Assembly (NCBI GenBank): GCA_963838375.1
Contig: CAWIQY010000008.1
Coordinates: 62,001-126,000 of the forward strand
Direction: 5' to 3'
Length of the DNA: 64,000 bases
DNA from: DVED01 sp963838375
Lineage (GTDB): Bacteria > Cyanobacteriota > Cyanobacteriia > Cyanobacteriales > Geitlerinemataceae
Shown here: in pieces, positions 27,040 to 35,653 of the stretch
How positions within the stretch are numbered: position 1 is the stretch's first letter
Layout of the letters: every line of letters begins with the position of its first letter
Notes under the pieces: generated by a model
Databases searched by the model: none
What the model was told of the DNA's origin: nothing
The model's input: the letters and a program-made list of their open reading frames with translations, nothing else
Translations under genes and position numbers: made by a program

Positions 27040-27512
27040 TGGTGTGACCTAAAATACGACTCGAACGTTTATCTTAAGCGGCTCAGCCCGCTCTCGCCTC
27101 TACCGAACGTTAGATTCTTCATGGGTCGATGGGAAAAAAGCGCCTGCCTCTTAACTCGAAAGGTTGTCCCCTCCGATCGATCGTGATTTCTATTGTTTAT
27201 CCTACTCCGATCCATTTTTAGGAAGCCCGATTTTTGCATACCAACTTGTTAATGATACCTCAGACCCATTCAAGTCTATTTGAGTTGTTACCAACCTCAC
27301 TAAAAAGGGTAGGAGTCAGAGTTTGTCGGAACCCGAACTTCCCACCTCTTGTCCGATCGCTCGATCGCTTGTAGCATTAATAAGTTACCTCAGACAATCT
27401 GTCGTGCGACCGATCGCAGTTTCCCGATTTTAGAATTATAATATCAGTCATTTGTGACAGCATTGCCCATCGTGCTAAAGCGAGAAGACGCACAACCAAG
27501 GACAAACGATCG
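27040..27512. other. Intergenic stretch without a recognised feature
   Basis: 473 bases between the divergent small membrane protein and SDR genes. Frequent cgatcg motifs, no convincing frame and no strong hairpin. It presumably contains both promoters. Confidence 0.4.
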
Positions 27513-28419
27513 ATGAACAATGATAATCAGGTTTTAGTGACAGGAGCCACCGGTGGACTCGGCAGAAGAATTGTCCGCATTCTATGCGATCGCGATCGAT
27601 CCGTTCGAGTGTTCGTTCGTCTTACCTCCCGCTACAGCGAATTAGAACAGCGCGACGCCCAAATTTTTATTGGAGATTTGTTACGAGACAAAGACATTCA
27701 CAAAGCTTGCCGAAATGTCCGCTATATTATTAGCGCTCATGGTTCCACAGAAGCGAGCGGTAGCGCTCAAGAACTGGACTATCAAGCCAATATAGAGTTA
27801 ATCGATAATGCGATCGAAATGGGAGTCGAGCATTTCGTTTTTATTTCTGTTTTAGGTGTCGATCGCGGATACGAAGATTCCCCTGTTTTTAAAGCCAAAC
27901 GAGAAGTTGAAAAATACTTGAAAACCAGTGGTTTAAATTATACCATTCTTCGTCCTTCGGGTTTTGCTTCTAACTTACTTCCTCCCGCCGAACGCTTTCG
28001 AGATACCGGGATTTATCTCCTCATTGGCGATCCCAAAATTCGCAGTTCGATTGTTAGTACCGACGATTTGGCAAAAATGGCAGTAGATTCACTGTCCCTA
28101 GAAGGTGCAAAAAATCAAACTTTTGCGGTAGGCGGTCCTGATATTCTTAAACGAGAAGATATTCCGAAAATTTTTGGCTGTATTTTCGAATCGAGAAGCA
28201 AATCCAATCAATCCTCCTCTTTTTCTGTTAGATGGAGTCCGACAAGGGATCGGTTTTTTCCGTCCAGGTCTCCAAAAATCACTGGGCAACCTACGAGTCT
28301 TATTAGCCAATGAATTTTTTTGCACGCCTGAAGAAGTCTCTCGGTTGCAGTCGATATTTTCAATCAAATTAGAATCTTTTGAGAATTTCATCCGGCGTTA
28401 TTTAGTGACGGGCGATTAG
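27513..28419 (+). pseudogene. NmrA/SDR-type NAD(P)-binding protein, interrupted by a frameshift
   Basis: Atypical short-chain dehydrogenase. The Rossmann motif is T-G-A-T-G-G-L-G (from residue 10), followed by V-F-V-R and the H-F-V-F-I-S-V-L-G-V strand; I-L-R-P-S-G-F is typical of NmrA-like proteins. The first frame is convincing to about 28186 and then becomes nonsense; another frame continues N-R-E-A-N-P-I-N-P-P to a stop at 28419 with good protein character (F-F-C-T-P-E-E-V-S-R). Removing one base near 28187-28190 gives one continuous protein of about 301 residues. Either a recent mutation or an assembly error; the coding quality of both halves favours a recent event. Confidence 0.75.
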
Positions 28420-28575
28420 TCAATCGAACCCCGAAAATTTAAAGCAACTGAGGATTTGAGACGGGTTGATGATTCGGAAATCTTCATCTTTTCTTCCTGC
28501 TGGAAACCCTCGGCTCTGCCGATGGGAGGAAAGCAGGGCAGGGTTTAAGTGCTTTTCTGTTTACATTTTGTGTGG

Positions 28576-28581
28576 TATAAT
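28576..28581 (+). promoter_or_regulatory. Candidate -10 box of tnpB (leaderless transcript possible)
   Basis: A perfect TATAAT ends 7 bases before the ATG at 28589. If used, transcription would begin at or very near the start codon, giving a leaderless mRNA; no Shine-Dalgarno is visible, which fits. A matching -35 box was not clear. Confidence 0.4.
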
Positions 28582-28588
28582 GTGAGCT

Positions 28589-29779
28589 ATGGTTGAAAGA
28601 GCTTACAAGTACCGTTTTTACCCAACACAAGCGCAAGAAAATCTCTTGCGACGGACAATGGGATGCGTCAGGCTTGTCTACAACAAAGCTTTGGCAGCCA
28701 AGACTGAAGGATGGTATGAAAAGCAAGAGAGGATTGATTACAAACAAACTTCTAGCTTGTTGACTGGCTGGAAAAAAACCGAAGACTTGAACTTTCTCAA
28801 TGAGGTTAGCTGTGTACCTTTGCAGCAATGTCTGAGGCATCTGCAAAAGGCATTTGCTAATTTCTGGGGGAAACGAGCTAAGTATCCTCGGTTTAAAGCC
28901 AAGCGTAATGGCGGTTCGGCTGAGTTTACCAAGTCGGCTTTTAAGTATAGAGACAATCAACTCTGGCTTGCTAAATGTAAAGAGCCGTTGCCAATAGTTT
29001 GGTCTAGGTTTTTGCCCGATGGATGTAGTCCGTCTACTGTTACAGTTAAACTCGAACCATCTGGTAGGTGGTTTGTTTCGTTGTTGGTAGATGACTACAC
29101 TGTTGAAGTGTTGCCACCAACATCTAAGCAAGTAGGTATCGATGTCGGCATCTCCAGTCTCTTGTGTACTAGCAATGGTGAAAAAATTGCCAATCCCAAG
29201 CATTTCAATCGGCTGTATCGAAAACTGAAAGCAGCGTAAAAGGAACTGAGTCGGAAAACCAAAGGCTCTAGTAACCGAGATAAAGCGCGACTTGAAGTAG
29301 CCAAGATACACGCCAAAATAAAAGATGCTCGTACCGATTTTCTCCATAAGTTGACTACTGACTTGGTTCGTTCTAATAGCTTGATTGCTGTTGAAGACTT
29401 GGCAGTTAGAAATATGGTTAAGAACCGCAAGCTTGCTCGTAGCATTAGCGATGCTTCTTGGGGTGAGTTTTTCCGTCAACTTGAATATAAATGTGATTGG
29501 TACGGGCGAACACTGGTCAAGATTGACCGATTTTTTCCTAGTAGTAAGCGATGTAACCATTGCGGTTTTGTGATAGATAAGTTGCCCTTGAGTGTTCGTA
29601 CTTGGGATTGTCCCAATTGTGAAACTAAAGGCATCGACAGAGACATCAACGCAGGAAAGAATATTTTGGCTGCGGGACTCGCAGTGACTGTCTGTGGAGC
29701 GAACATAAGACCTGATAACCATGATGTTAAAGGGCAGTTGCGAAAGACTCGAAAGAGAAAGAACCAGAAACCTAAATAG
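28589..29779 (+). pseudogene. tnpB: TnpB RNA-guided nuclease gene with an internal stop codon
   Basis: The two halves (28589-29239 and 29240-29779) are in the same frame and separated only by a TAA at 29237-29239, most simply a Gln CAA changed to TAA. RuvC-like residues are present on both sides: Asp in G-I-D-V-G-I-S-S, Glu in V-E-D-L-A-V-R-N-M, and Asp in G-I-D-R-D-I-N-A-G. The zinc ribbon reads C-N-H-C and C-P-N-C. Total length would be 396 residues, normal for TnpB. The truncated product has only the first RuvC Asp and cannot cut, unless the stop is read through. It belongs to a different subgroup from the TnpB at 53925-55088. Confidence 0.88.
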
Positions 29780-29843
29780 TGATGTTTAGGAATCCCTCGC
29801 CTCTGGCGACGGGAGGATGTCAATGATTTTATAGACTGAAGAG
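29780..29843 (+). ncRNA. Candidate reRNA (omega RNA) 3' scaffold and guide of the first TnpB element
   Basis: The right end carries a hairpin (29794-29813) and ends in TCAA at 29823. In characterised TnpB systems the guide RNA overlaps the end of tnpB and the right end, with the guide taken from the flank just outside. The predicted guide would start at 29824 (tgattttatagactgaag). This is by analogy with ISDra2; no transcript evidence is possible here. Confidence 0.35.
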
Positions 29844-29954
29844 TTGACTCCCGCAGAATTTGATACCATTCACCCAGATTATCCGGTTGCCACCTGTATC
29901 ATAGCGGAGAAATAAATATTGGTAAGCTGACTGTTTGTGGAAGGTAAATTTGCA

Positions 29955-30536
29955 ATGAATCACAACTATTTTTCCTCCATCGCGATTTTGTGGGTATTAG
30001 CCCTGGGAGTGGGCGGATGCGGCGAGGTTGCCCAAAATCCTGCTCCCACTCCGATACCCACACCTACCCCAGTCGAGACTTCAAGTCCAATTCCTTCGCC
30101 CACTTCAGCACCTTCTCCGTCTAATCCCAGCGTCGAACCCTCTCCCACCCCTGTAGAATCTCCCCGAACCGCGAATCCGTCTGGGCTCGAAATCGGTTCG
30201 GTTTCGGAAATTGAAGGGGATATCAGTTGCAGTCAAACCGGGGGTATTTTGGTGTATGCGGAAACGGAAAACTATTTGGTGTACATTTGTGCGGACGAAA
30301 ATAATCCGACGCAACCCCGATATTACCGCAGTTTCAGTCGAGATGGAACGCCGGGACTCACGCTAGAAGCCACTGATTACGATCCTCGACAACTGCGATA
30401 TTTCGAGTTTAAAAATGGGGACTACAAATATCTACTGCAAATCCCCACAGGAGCAATATCTAATCCGGCACTGACTGTCGAACTACCTGATGGTTCGTAT
30501 GTTGAAGAACGGATTACACGATATTTGACAAAGTAA
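29955..30536 (+). CDS. Putative lipoprotein with Pro-rich linker
   Basis: Signal peptide followed by lipobox V-G-G-C, a Pro/Thr/Ser-rich linker of about 55 residues, and a beta-rich C-terminal domain with two Cys (D-I-S-C-S-Q and V-Y-I-C-A-D) that could form a disulphide. ATG at 29955 is preferred over an in-frame GTG at 29937, because ggaagg lies 12 bases before it and the signal peptide then starts naturally. Exported and lipid-anchored; function unknown. It follows the TnpB element by about 130 bases. Confidence 0.75.
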   Translation: MNHNYFSSIAILWVLALGVGGCGEVAQNPAPTPIPTPTPVETSSPIPSPTSAPSPSNPSVEPSPTPVESPRTANPSGLEIGSVSEIEGDISCSQTGGILVYAETENYLVYICADENNPTQPRYYRSFSRDGTPGLTLEATDYDPRQLRYFEFKNGDYKYLLQIPTGAISNPALTVELPDGSYVEERITRYLTK

Positions 30537-30555
30537 ACTAATAACCAATAACCGA

Positions 30556-31500
30556 TCAAATTCTGTTGCGGCGCACGGTGGCTAAAAACTGTCCTAAAAA
30601 CGGCAATCCTCCGATCGCTGGTAACAGATATCGCGAGGTACATAGCAGTCCTAAAGCCGCACCCGTTGCCGCATCAAAATAGGGCTGATAGAACAGAATT
30701 AGAGCCGCATCGCGAGTGCCAACTCCGGCAAAAGTAAGCGGTAGCAATCCCGCGAGAATCGCTAGGGGAGATAGAGCAAGATTGGTGAGAAATGGGGTTT
30801 GAGCTTTGAGCGCTAGGATAAAAAACCAGATTTGGAGTAAATGTAGAAACCAGATAAAAATAGAGGTGAGGGTGATTTGGGTGAGTTGTTGACGATCGCG
30901 CCAAAAGTAATCGTGCATTTCTCCCCAAGAAATGTGCACTTTTTCGAGTTTAAGCTTTATTTTTTTCGGAGCAATTTTTTTGCTGGTGCTAAAAAAAAGA
31001 TTGGCAATAAACTTCGATCCTAAAAGCAAAATTCCGGCAATTAATCCTCCTGCCACCCCCACAGTCATCATCCAGAAGAGCCAATCCTTTTGTGGGTACA
31101 GCAGTAATCCAAAAGCACACCACAAAAGTAAAGAAAGTAGATCGCAGGCTTTCTCGAATACAACTAAAGATAAAGCTAGAGAGCCGCTTAAATGTCCGCG
31201 ATCGCGCATAAAATAGGCTTTAGCAATATCTCCCATTTTTGACGGCAACACCATATTTAAAACACTGGCTGCCAAAATCAGACGATTGGCTTCCCAAAAC
31301 CCCAAGCTTCCTTTTGTTGGCATCAATTGTTGCAGTCGCCAACTGGTGATTAAAGTGATGGGAATCACCATTGCCAAACTAACGGTCATCCACGTGCGAT
31401 CGCAGTTTTGAAAAACCCGTACCAGTCCCGGAAAGTCAATCTTTGTGTAGATGAAACATAAAATAATCAGGCTAACCAAAATGGAAACTATTCGTTTCAT
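30556..31500 (-). CDS. LPG-synthase-type (UPF0104) membrane protein
   Basis: 314 residues with about eight hydrophobic helices, starting M-K-R-I-V-S-I-L-V-S-L-I-I-L. Features match the flippase-like domain of the lysylphosphatidylglycerol synthase transmembrane family: P-S-K-M-G-D-I-A-K-A-Y-F, the R-D-R-G-H-L loop, and A-G-V-G-T-R-D-A-A near the C-terminus. It lacks the soluble aminoacyl-transferase domain, so a role in lipid or glycolipid translocation is likelier; substrate unknown. Same strand as the lipoprotein gene upstream (about 48 bases). Confidence 0.88.
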   Translation of the reverse strand: MKRIVSILVSLIILCFIYTKIDFPGLVRVFQNCDRTWMTVSLAMVIPITLITSWRLQQLMPTKGSLGFWEANRLILAASVLNMVLPSKMGDIAKAYFMRDRGHLSGSLALSLVVFEKACDLLSLLLWCAFGLLLYPQKDWLFWMMTVGVAGGLIAGILLLGSKFIANLFFSTSKKIAPKKIKLKLEKVHISWGEMHDYFWRDRQQLTQITLTSIFIWFLHLLQIWFFILALKAQTPFLTNLALSPLAILAGLLPLTFAGVGTRDAALILFYQPYFDAATGAALGLLCTSRYLLPAIGGLPFLGQFLATVRRNRI

Positions 31501-31548
31501 ATCATAATAGTTGATGGTTGATTACTGATAAACGCCACTAGCCACTAA

Positions 31549-32046
31549 CTATTCTCTAGCCAGTTTGAGAATCGCACCATCATCGCTGACGATCGTCAGT
31601 TCGGTTTCCGAAACAGAAAACTCGAAACGTCTTTCATTTCCCGAACTTTCATTTTTAGCAACAATCTGATTTCCTTCTACTTCAAATGACCCTTCTATTT
31701 CTCCTAATTTCACCGTTCCTTCGGGTGTAAATTCCCAACTTAGAGTCGCTTGTTGCGATTCGGGAAGGGCAGTTAAATCTGTTTGTTGTCCGTTAGGATC
31801 GATATAGGCAATGGGTTTCCACTTGCCATAGAGCAATTCGATATCGTTGCGATTTGGTAATGTCTCATTATCACTTTGCTTGGCGGTTGAAATCGGAGTG
31901 TTGAAGATATTAGAATTCGGATCGGTCTGTGTTTCGGAGGATGTTTTTTCAGGGATCGAAGCCGTCTGGCTGCATCCAGAAATTAAGATTGTACTCAAAA
32001 AAAGCAAGCTAGCGACGATCGGGAATTGAAGTAAATTTTTAAGCAT
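31549..32046 (-). CDS. Putative lipoprotein
   Basis: Signal peptide with lipobox I-S-G-C about 20 residues in, then a low-complexity Ser/Thr/Asn region and a compact domain (Y-G-K-W-K-P-I-A-Y-I-D then S-W-E-F-T-P-E-G-T-V-K) resembling lipocalin-like domains that test for expected weight of substrate in other lipoproteins. The start at 32046 gives a normal signal peptide; the frame stays open to 32100 but the added residues would bury the signal. Function unknown. Confidence 0.7.
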   Translation of the reverse strand: MLKNLLQFPIVASLLFLSTILISGCSQTASIPEKTSSETQTDPNSNIFNTPISTAKQSDNETLPNRNDIELLYGKWKPIAYIDPNGQQTDLTALPESQQATLSWEFTPEGTVKLGEIEGSFEVEGNQIVAKNESSGNERRFEFSVSETELTIVSDDGAILKLARE

Positions 32047-32124
32047 TGATATAGACTTCGAGATAAAGTTCGATCGGCAAACGAGATATAAGACATTCAC
32101 CCGCAGCGATTATATCAAATATTT

Positions 32125-32988
32125 TCAAGAAAGATCGGCTTTCATCCATTGACGAGTCCCAAAAAACTGGCAGGAACGAGCCGCAATGCCAGCCGCTTGG
32201 GATAGAGCATCGGTAAAGTTTTTCGATAAAATTAAATCGCAAAAGGCTCCGTGAAAAATGTCGCCTGCTCCCAAAGTATCGACAGCATTTATAGAAGGAA
32301 CTGCGATCGTTCCTCGAGCGCCTCGGTCGAAAAATTGAATGGAATTTTCGCCTTGAGTGATGGCAATAGAAGAAATGTTAAAACTCTTGAGATACGCAAA
32401 AACATCTTCCCGATTTTGACAGCTTGGGGGTTGAAAATTTTCCGAACAAATGGCATAATTAATGTAAGGTAAAACCGTATCAAAACCGGTTTTCCAACTG
32501 CCGCCGTCGAGAACGACAGGAATTCCTCGTTCTCGTGCCTCGATCGCGACTTCTCGTCCGATCGCCATTTGATGTCCATCGAGCAGTACAATATCAACAC
32601 TTTGCCACACATTCGGGGGCAAAACCGTCCCATCAACTTGAGATTTGGTGGCATTGACAGACACCACCGCCCGTTGAGCCGTGTTTCGTGTGACAATAAT
32701 CGAGGAGATGGTGGGAAGATTTCGGCGATCGCGATCCAAATCCGTTAGGGTAACGCCGCATTCGGCTAAATCCGATCGAATCAGTTCCGTCATCGGATGA
32801 CATCCCACAACCCCCATAAGCGTCGCGCAATTACCCAGATGGGAAAAAGTCACCGCTGCATTCGTCGCCGGTCCCCCCGCCGCAATGGTATAGTCCGACG
32901 CCACGATTTTTTGGTTGGAACCGGGAAAATGTTCTGCCAGATAAATCGAGTCTAGCGTGACTAACCCCACAAACAATCCAGTTTTCAT
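32125..32988 (-). CDS. PfkB-family carbohydrate kinase
   Basis: 287 residues of the ribokinase/PfkB fold. The N-terminal A-A-G-G-P-A-T-N-A-A is the sugar-binding signature, and the C-terminal D-T-L-G-A-G-D-I-F-H-G-A-F holds the catalytic Asp and anion hole. The exact sugar or nucleoside is not clear. The start at 32988 matches the family's normal N-terminus (M-K-T-G-L-F-V-G); the frame is open to 33141 but that part antisenses rsmI. Its ATG is only two bases from the ATG of the divergent rsmI gene. Confidence 0.87.
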   Translation of the reverse strand: MKTGLFVGLVTLDSIYLAEHFPGSNQKIVASDYTIAAGGPATNAAVTFSHLGNCATLMGVVGCHPMTELIRSDLAECGVTLTDLDRDRRNLPTISSIIVTRNTAQRAVVSVNATKSQVDGTVLPPNVWQSVDIVLLDGHQMAIGREVAIEARERGIPVVLDGGSWKTGFDTVLPYINYAICSENFQPPSCQNREDVFAYLKSFNISSIAITQGENSIQFFDRGARGTIAVPSINAVDTLGAGDIFHGAFCDLILSKNFTDALSQAAGIAARSCQFFGTRQWMKADLS

Positions 32989-32993
32989 CGATG
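32986..32993. promoter_or_regulatory. Palindrome joining two divergent start codons
   Basis: CATCGATG holds the start codon of the PfkB kinase on the minus strand (32986-32988) and of rsmI on the plus strand (32991-32993), two bases apart. Each promoter and leader must therefore lie inside the opposite gene, so transcripts overlap head to head. An alternative rsmI start at 32997 widens the gap only slightly. Confidence 0.8.
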
Positions 32994-33845
32994 CAAATGA
33001 ATCCAAGCTTTGGTACGTTATCTGTAGTGGGAACGCCGATCGGAAATCTGGAAGATATGACCTTTCGGGCAGTGCGAACGTTGCAGGAGGTCGATCTAAT
33101 CGCCGCCGAAGACACCCGCCACACCGGAAAACTCCTGGCACATTTTCAGGTTAACACGCCACAAATCAGCTATTACGAACACAATCAACAGCAGCGCATT
33201 CCCGAACTGTTAGAAAAATTGCAGCAAGGAAAATCTCTTGCCCTGGTTACAGATGCCGGGATGCCGGGAATTTCCGATCCGGGGTACGAACTGGTCAAAG
33301 CGTGTTGGGAAGCGGGAGTAACCGTTGTGCCCATTCCGGGGGTGAGTGCCTGCGTGACGGCTTTGAGTGCGGGGGGACTCCCGTGCGATCGATTTGTGTT
33401 TGAGGGGTTTTTACCGACCAAGGGGAAGGCGCGGGAGGAACGTTTGGAGGCGCTGAAAGTCGAGTCTCGGACCATCGTTCTCTACGAGTCTCCACACCGA
33501 GTCCGGCAAACGTTGACAGATTTAGCAACAGTTCTCGGCGGCGACTGTCAGATAGCCATCGGTCGAGAACTCACCAAGTTACACGAAGAAATCTGGCGTG
33601 GCAACCTGAAACAAGCCATTCATCACTACACCGAAACGACACCGCAAGGGGAATTTACTCTTGTTGTGGCGGGTGCAGCTTTGGAAAGACCCATCTTATC
33701 CGATGAGGTTCTCAAAGACGAGTTATGCAAGATTATGAAACAAGGGGTGTCGCGATCGCAAGCCAGTCGCCAACTCGCGCAGCAAACGGCACTTCCGCGT
33801 CGCAAACTCTATCAACTCGCTCTAGCAATCGATCTTAATGAATGA
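32991..33845 (+). CDS. rsmI: 16S rRNA (cytidine1402-2'-O)-methyltransferase RsmI
   Basis: SAM-dependent methyltransferase of the tetrapyrrole-methylase fold that modifies C1402 of 16S rRNA. Motifs: V-V-G-T-P-I-G-N-L-E-D at the N-terminus, A-A-E-D-T-R-H-T-G-K-L-L, V-T-D-A-G-M-P-G-I-S-D-P-G, and P-G-V-S-A-C-V-T-A-L. The C-terminal helical region (S-R-S-Q-A-S-R-Q-L-A) is also typical. ATG at 32991 is used; ATG at 32997 is equally possible. The length of 284 residues is normal. Confidence 0.95.
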   Translation: MQMNPSFGTLSVVGTPIGNLEDMTFRAVRTLQEVDLIAAEDTRHTGKLLAHFQVNTPQISYYEHNQQQRIPELLEKLQQGKSLALVTDAGMPGISDPGYELVKACWEAGVTVVPIPGVSACVTALSAGGLPCDRFVFEGFLPTKGKAREERLEALKVESRTIVLYESPHRVRQTLTDLATVLGGDCQIAIGRELTKLHEEIWRGNLKQAIHHYTETTPQGEFTLVVAGAALERPILSDEVLKDELCKIMKQGVSRSQASRQLAQQTALPRRKLYQLALAIDLNE

Positions 33846-33888
33846 GGGGAACGAATTGACTGGGTACACCATGACTACTTATAGTACG

Positions 33889-34779
33889 TTAAACGCCCAG
33901 TATCCATAACACCAATGGTAGCGACCCAAATGCCAGTAGGGTGGACACAACGACAACTTTTGCCGTTCGGGGTGCATCACCGCCAAACTCCTTCACCATC
34001 AAAAACGAACTGACAGCCGCAGGCATAGCGCTTTGCAAGACTAAGACTTGAAAGTCCAATTCGGCCAGGCCGATGGCTTTCCCCACCGCGTAGGCGATGG
34101 CAGCCCCCCCGAACAAACGCATCATGCTGGCATACCCCTCATAGGGGGTTGGTTGCAAGCGGTGGTTGGCAATTTGCAATCCCAGGACAATCAGGGCGAC
34201 CGGAATGGCGGCTTGAGCGAGTAGGTGCAAACTTTCATCTAAGTTTAACGGTAACTCAACCTTGGCAAAATGGAGCAGCAAACCGATGATGATACTCCAC
34301 GCCAACGGTAACTTCAGAACAAAGCCGGCGGTTGCCCAAAATTCACCTCCTCGGCAAAAAGCGGGTCCTGTGGTGTTGACGACGATACTGGAGATAATCA
34401 TATAGACGATGCCCCGTTCTAACCCCGCATCGCCCAAGGCGAAGAAAGTGACAGGAAGTCCCATGTTTCCGGCATTGGGAAAGGCGGTAGTCGCCAGAAA
34501 GCTTTTACGGGCATCGGTAGATAGACCGCTGCTCTTGCCCAATTTCCAGGCGATCGCGCACAATAAAAAGTAGGTGAGGGTGGTGCCGATTGCCAATCCC
34601 AAGATATTGTCAACACTGAGAGTGGTGCGATAGAGACTATCGGTAATGAGAACGGGAAATAAGACGTACAGAATCAGGCGGGAGAGGGTATCAATATCGA
34701 AGGAAAGGGTTTTGCCCGCCCAAATCCCGATGGCAACGATCGTTGCCACTGGAAGGACGGCAGATAAAATAGGGATCAT
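33889..34779 (-). CDS. AEC-family (auxin efflux carrier-like) transporter
   Basis: 296 residues with about ten transmembrane helices. It begins M-I-P-I-L-S-A-V-L-P and contains N-A-G-N-M-G-L-P in the fifth helix region and a C-terminal V-S-S-F-L-M-V-K-E-F-G-G-D, both typical of AEC (bile/arsenite/riboflavin superfamily) transporters. The substrate is unknown; bacterial members move malate and other organic anions. Convergent with rsmI, divergent from the DUF3318 gene. Confidence 0.92.
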   Translation of the reverse strand: MIPILSAVLPVATIVAIGIWAGKTLSFDIDTLSRLILYVLFPVLITDSLYRTTLSVDNILGLAIGTTLTYFLLCAIAWKLGKSSGLSTDARKSFLATTAFPNAGNMGLPVTFFALGDAGLERGIVYMIISSIVVNTTGPAFCRGGEFWATAGFVLKLPLAWSIIIGLLLHFAKVELPLNLDESLHLLAQAAIPVALIVLGLQIANHRLQPTPYEGYASMMRLFGGAAIAYAVGKAIGLAELDFQVLVLQSAMPAAVSSFLMVKEFGGDAPRTAKVVVVSTLLAFGSLPLVLWILGV

Positions 34780-34954
34780 GTTTGCAGGAAGACCAGGGAC
34801 ACGAATACTATATTCTGTGAAAGGAGTTTAGGAGTGGTCGGATTTTTGAGTCCCGAAGTCCGACACCCGTTAAAATTTAACATTAGAAGCGATCGTTTGC
34901 CGCGCTACGATCTTGAGTAGAGCTAATCATTCAAAAAATTTCCGGGGCTAGACT

Positions 34955-35623
34955 ATGACATCCTATGCAACCTCCACTGCAAAATCTGAAATGAACGAAC
35001 TGCGGCGGCTTAGAGGCTTACTGCCGCCAGAATTGCAAAGCTGGGTGACTGTTGAGAAAACGACGGATATCGATCCACCGCTGATTCGGTGTGAAGAACT
35101 GAGTAAAGACGAGGTAGAAATTGCCATTGACTTGATCAAGTGGGATCGCCTTGCTCTCGATCAGCGCAATTTGCTCTTTTGGCACGAAGTCGCCCGCATT
35201 CAAAATGATAGTATTCCCAAAGAGGGATGGGAAATGGCGGCTCTGGCGATCGGCTTGGGTGGTGCTGTTGGCGAACTTTGGGTGCAAGATGGCGTGTTGT
35301 TGTTGCTGGCGCTGGCGCTGTGCGGTGTCTCTGGATATCGGCTGTATCAGAACAACAACAACAGTCGCAGCTTGCAAGAAGCCATCGAAGCCGATGAAAA
35401 AGCGATCGCCTTGGCTATCCGGTTTGGCTATACCCTGCCCAATGCTTATAAAAGTTTGGGTAGTGCTTTGAAAACATCGATCGAACAAACGCCCAAAAAA
35501 CGCCTTCGCAAAAAATATGAAATGCGCTTGGATGCACTTCGACGCAGTGCGGCTAAAGCCAAAGCCAAGGTGAAATCCACCGATCCTCAACCGATGAATA
35601 AACCATCGGAACCGATTTATTAA
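34955..35623 (+). CDS. DUF3318 protein
   Basis: 222 residues with a soluble N-terminal part (M-N-E-L-R-R-L-R-G-L-L-P-P-E-L), a hydrophobic region at about 95-130 likely to be one or two membrane segments, and a basic, Lys/Ala-rich C-terminus. This matches DUF3318, a cyanobacteria-specific family of unknown function. It is followed after 30 bases by cofH on the same strand and may be co-transcribed. Confidence 0.82.
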   Translation: MTSYATSTAKSEMNELRRLRGLLPPELQSWVTVEKTTDIDPPLIRCEELSKDEVEIAIDLIKWDRLALDQRNLLFWHEVARIQNDSIPKEGWEMAALAIGLGGAVGELWVQDGVLLLLALALCGVSGYRLYQNNNNSRSLQEAIEADEKAIALAIRFGYTLPNAYKSLGSALKTSIEQTPKKRLRKKYEMRLDALRRSAAKAKAKVKSTDPQPMNKPSEPIY

Positions 35624-35653
35624 GAACCGATCGATCGACTTAGAACCAAGAAT

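Larger units (their letters stand above)
28471..29823 (+). mobile_element. IS200/IS605-type element carrying TnpB only
   Basis: The element encloses the tnpB gene at 28589-29779. Left-end hairpin about 28507-28526 and right-end hairpin 29794-29813 share a ccctcg(g/c)c arm and a tct loop. The right end finishes in gatgtcaa (TCAA at 29820-29823), as does the other TnpB element at 55209. A TTGAT at 28466-28470 immediately left of the proposed end matches the target motif known for ISDra2. No tnpA is present, so movement would depend on a transposase in trans. The left boundary is a proposal. Confidence 0.65.

Noticed and set aside
28484..29722. Long 412-codon frame on the minus strand over the TnpB element
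   Set aside because: It is the antisense of tnpB, which shows clear RuvC and zinc motifs; the antisense translation resembles no protein.
34837..34873. Stem gtcgga/tccgac near 34840-34870 considered as a tRNA arm or riboswitch
   Set aside because: Only six base pairs with a long loop, no cloverleaf or known aptamer core could be assembled.
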